A stretch of DNA of 8,425 nucleotides, from the NCBI GenBank assembly GCA_947460165.1, contig CANHKH010000128.1:1-8425 (forward strand), read 5' to 3'. Origin of the DNA: Comamonadaceae bacterium (GTDB taxonomy: Bacteria > Pseudomonadota > Gammaproteobacteria > Burkholderiales > Burkholderiaceae_C). Of the stretch, positions 8,108 to 8,425 are shown one piece after another; positions within the stretch are counted from its first letter, which is position 1, and each line of letters starts with the position of its first letter. The position numbers and the translations under genes are program-made. Below the pieces are notes generated by a model. That model searched no databases, was not told where the DNA came from, and saw only the letters and a program-made list of their open reading frames with translations.

Positions 8108-8425
8108 TCAACCCGCCAAGGCCCAATGCCGAGACGCCGCCAACACCGCATTGGGGTAGGGCGCTTGACCGCGCGAGCCGTTGTAGCGGCCCAGGGCCAT
8201 GAAGAGTTCGCCGCGTTCGCGGTCCAGGTAGTGGCGCAGGATCACGCAGCCAAAGCGCAGGTTGGTCTGCATGTGAAAGAGCTTGGCCGCATCGCCGTCA
8301 CCGATCAAGCGGCTCCAAAAAGGCATGACCTGCATGAAGCCGCGCGCGCCGGCCGAGCTCACGGCAAATTTGCGAAAGCCGCTTTCCACCTGGATCAAGC
8401 CCAAGACCAGCCCAAGCTCCAGGCC
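8108..8425 (-). CDS. Lytic transglycosylase, SLT domain (C-terminal part, 5' end outside window)
   Basis: Peptidoglycan-cleaving enzyme that cuts the MurNAc-GlcNAc bond with formation of 1,6-anhydro-MurNAc; it should act in the periplasm. The frame is open to base 8425, so the TTG at 8404 is internal and the N-terminus, with any signal peptide, lies beyond the window. Visible is the SLT fold: IQVESGF with the likely catalytic Glu at 8384-8386, SSAGARGFMQVMPFW, then LRFGCVILRHYL and the ALGRYNGSRGQAPYPNAVL block that closes the domain. The protein ends soon after (HWALAG), so there is no C-terminal extra domain. It is convergent with mutT across the REP doublet. The exact family member cannot be named. 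Confidence 0.88.
   Translation of the reverse strand, partial: GLELGLVLGLIQVESGFRKFAVSSAGARGFMQVMPFWSRLIGDGDAAKLFHMQTNLRFGCVILRHYLDRERGELFMALGRYNGSRGQAPYPNAVLAASRHWALAG

Overview
The window looks like chromosomal DNA of a GC-rich betaproteobacterium, most likely Burkholderiales/Comamonadaceae. The reasons are the order dciA/DUF721 - secA - argJ - DUF815 ATPase - mutT - lytic transglycosylase, the strong G/C preference at third codon positions, and protein endings typical of that group (ArgJ ending in KINADYRS, SecA ending in a Cys-Cys-Cys-His zinc motif). The species cannot be fixed from the sequence.

Layout: (1) 1-1960, + strand: the 3' part of a feruloyl-CoA synthetase-type acyl-CoA ligase, then a short-chain dehydrogenase of the type II 3-hydroxyacyl-CoA dehydrogenase kind. 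They are 13 nt apart with a Shine-Dalgarno between them, so they look like one transcription unit, probably the edge of a hydroxycinnamate (ferulate) CoA-dependent side-chain degradation cluster. (2) 1996-2304, - strand: a short DUF721/DciA-like gene, convergent with the dehydrogenase and divergent from secA. (3) 2305-2510: a 206-nt divergent leader holding a TAAAAT-containing quasi-palindrome, two mutually exclusive small hairpins, an 8-nt direct repeat, and an out-of-frame small ORF running into secA. (4) 2511-7941, + strand: secA, argJ, a DUF815 AAA+ ATPase gene and mutT. They are co-directional with gaps of 38 nt, 63 nt and an ATGA overlap. (5) 7942-8107: a convergent gap filled largely by an inverted pair of REP-like palindromes (a REPIN-like element). 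(6) 8108-8425, - strand: the C-terminal half of a lytic transglycosylase, cut by the window edge.

The secA-to-mutT block combines protein export (SecA), arginine biosynthesis (ArgJ), a P-loop ATPase of unknown role (DUF815) and nucleotide-pool cleaning (MutT). These are housekeeping genes that share transcription rather than one pathway. The left end is accessory catabolism joined to the core block at the 35-nt convergent gap 1961-1995. No tRNA, rRNA, CRISPR array, insertion sequence or prophage gene was seen. The most unusual item is the REP doublet at 7988-8075, whose two units differ by compensating stem changes. Next comes the structured secA leader.
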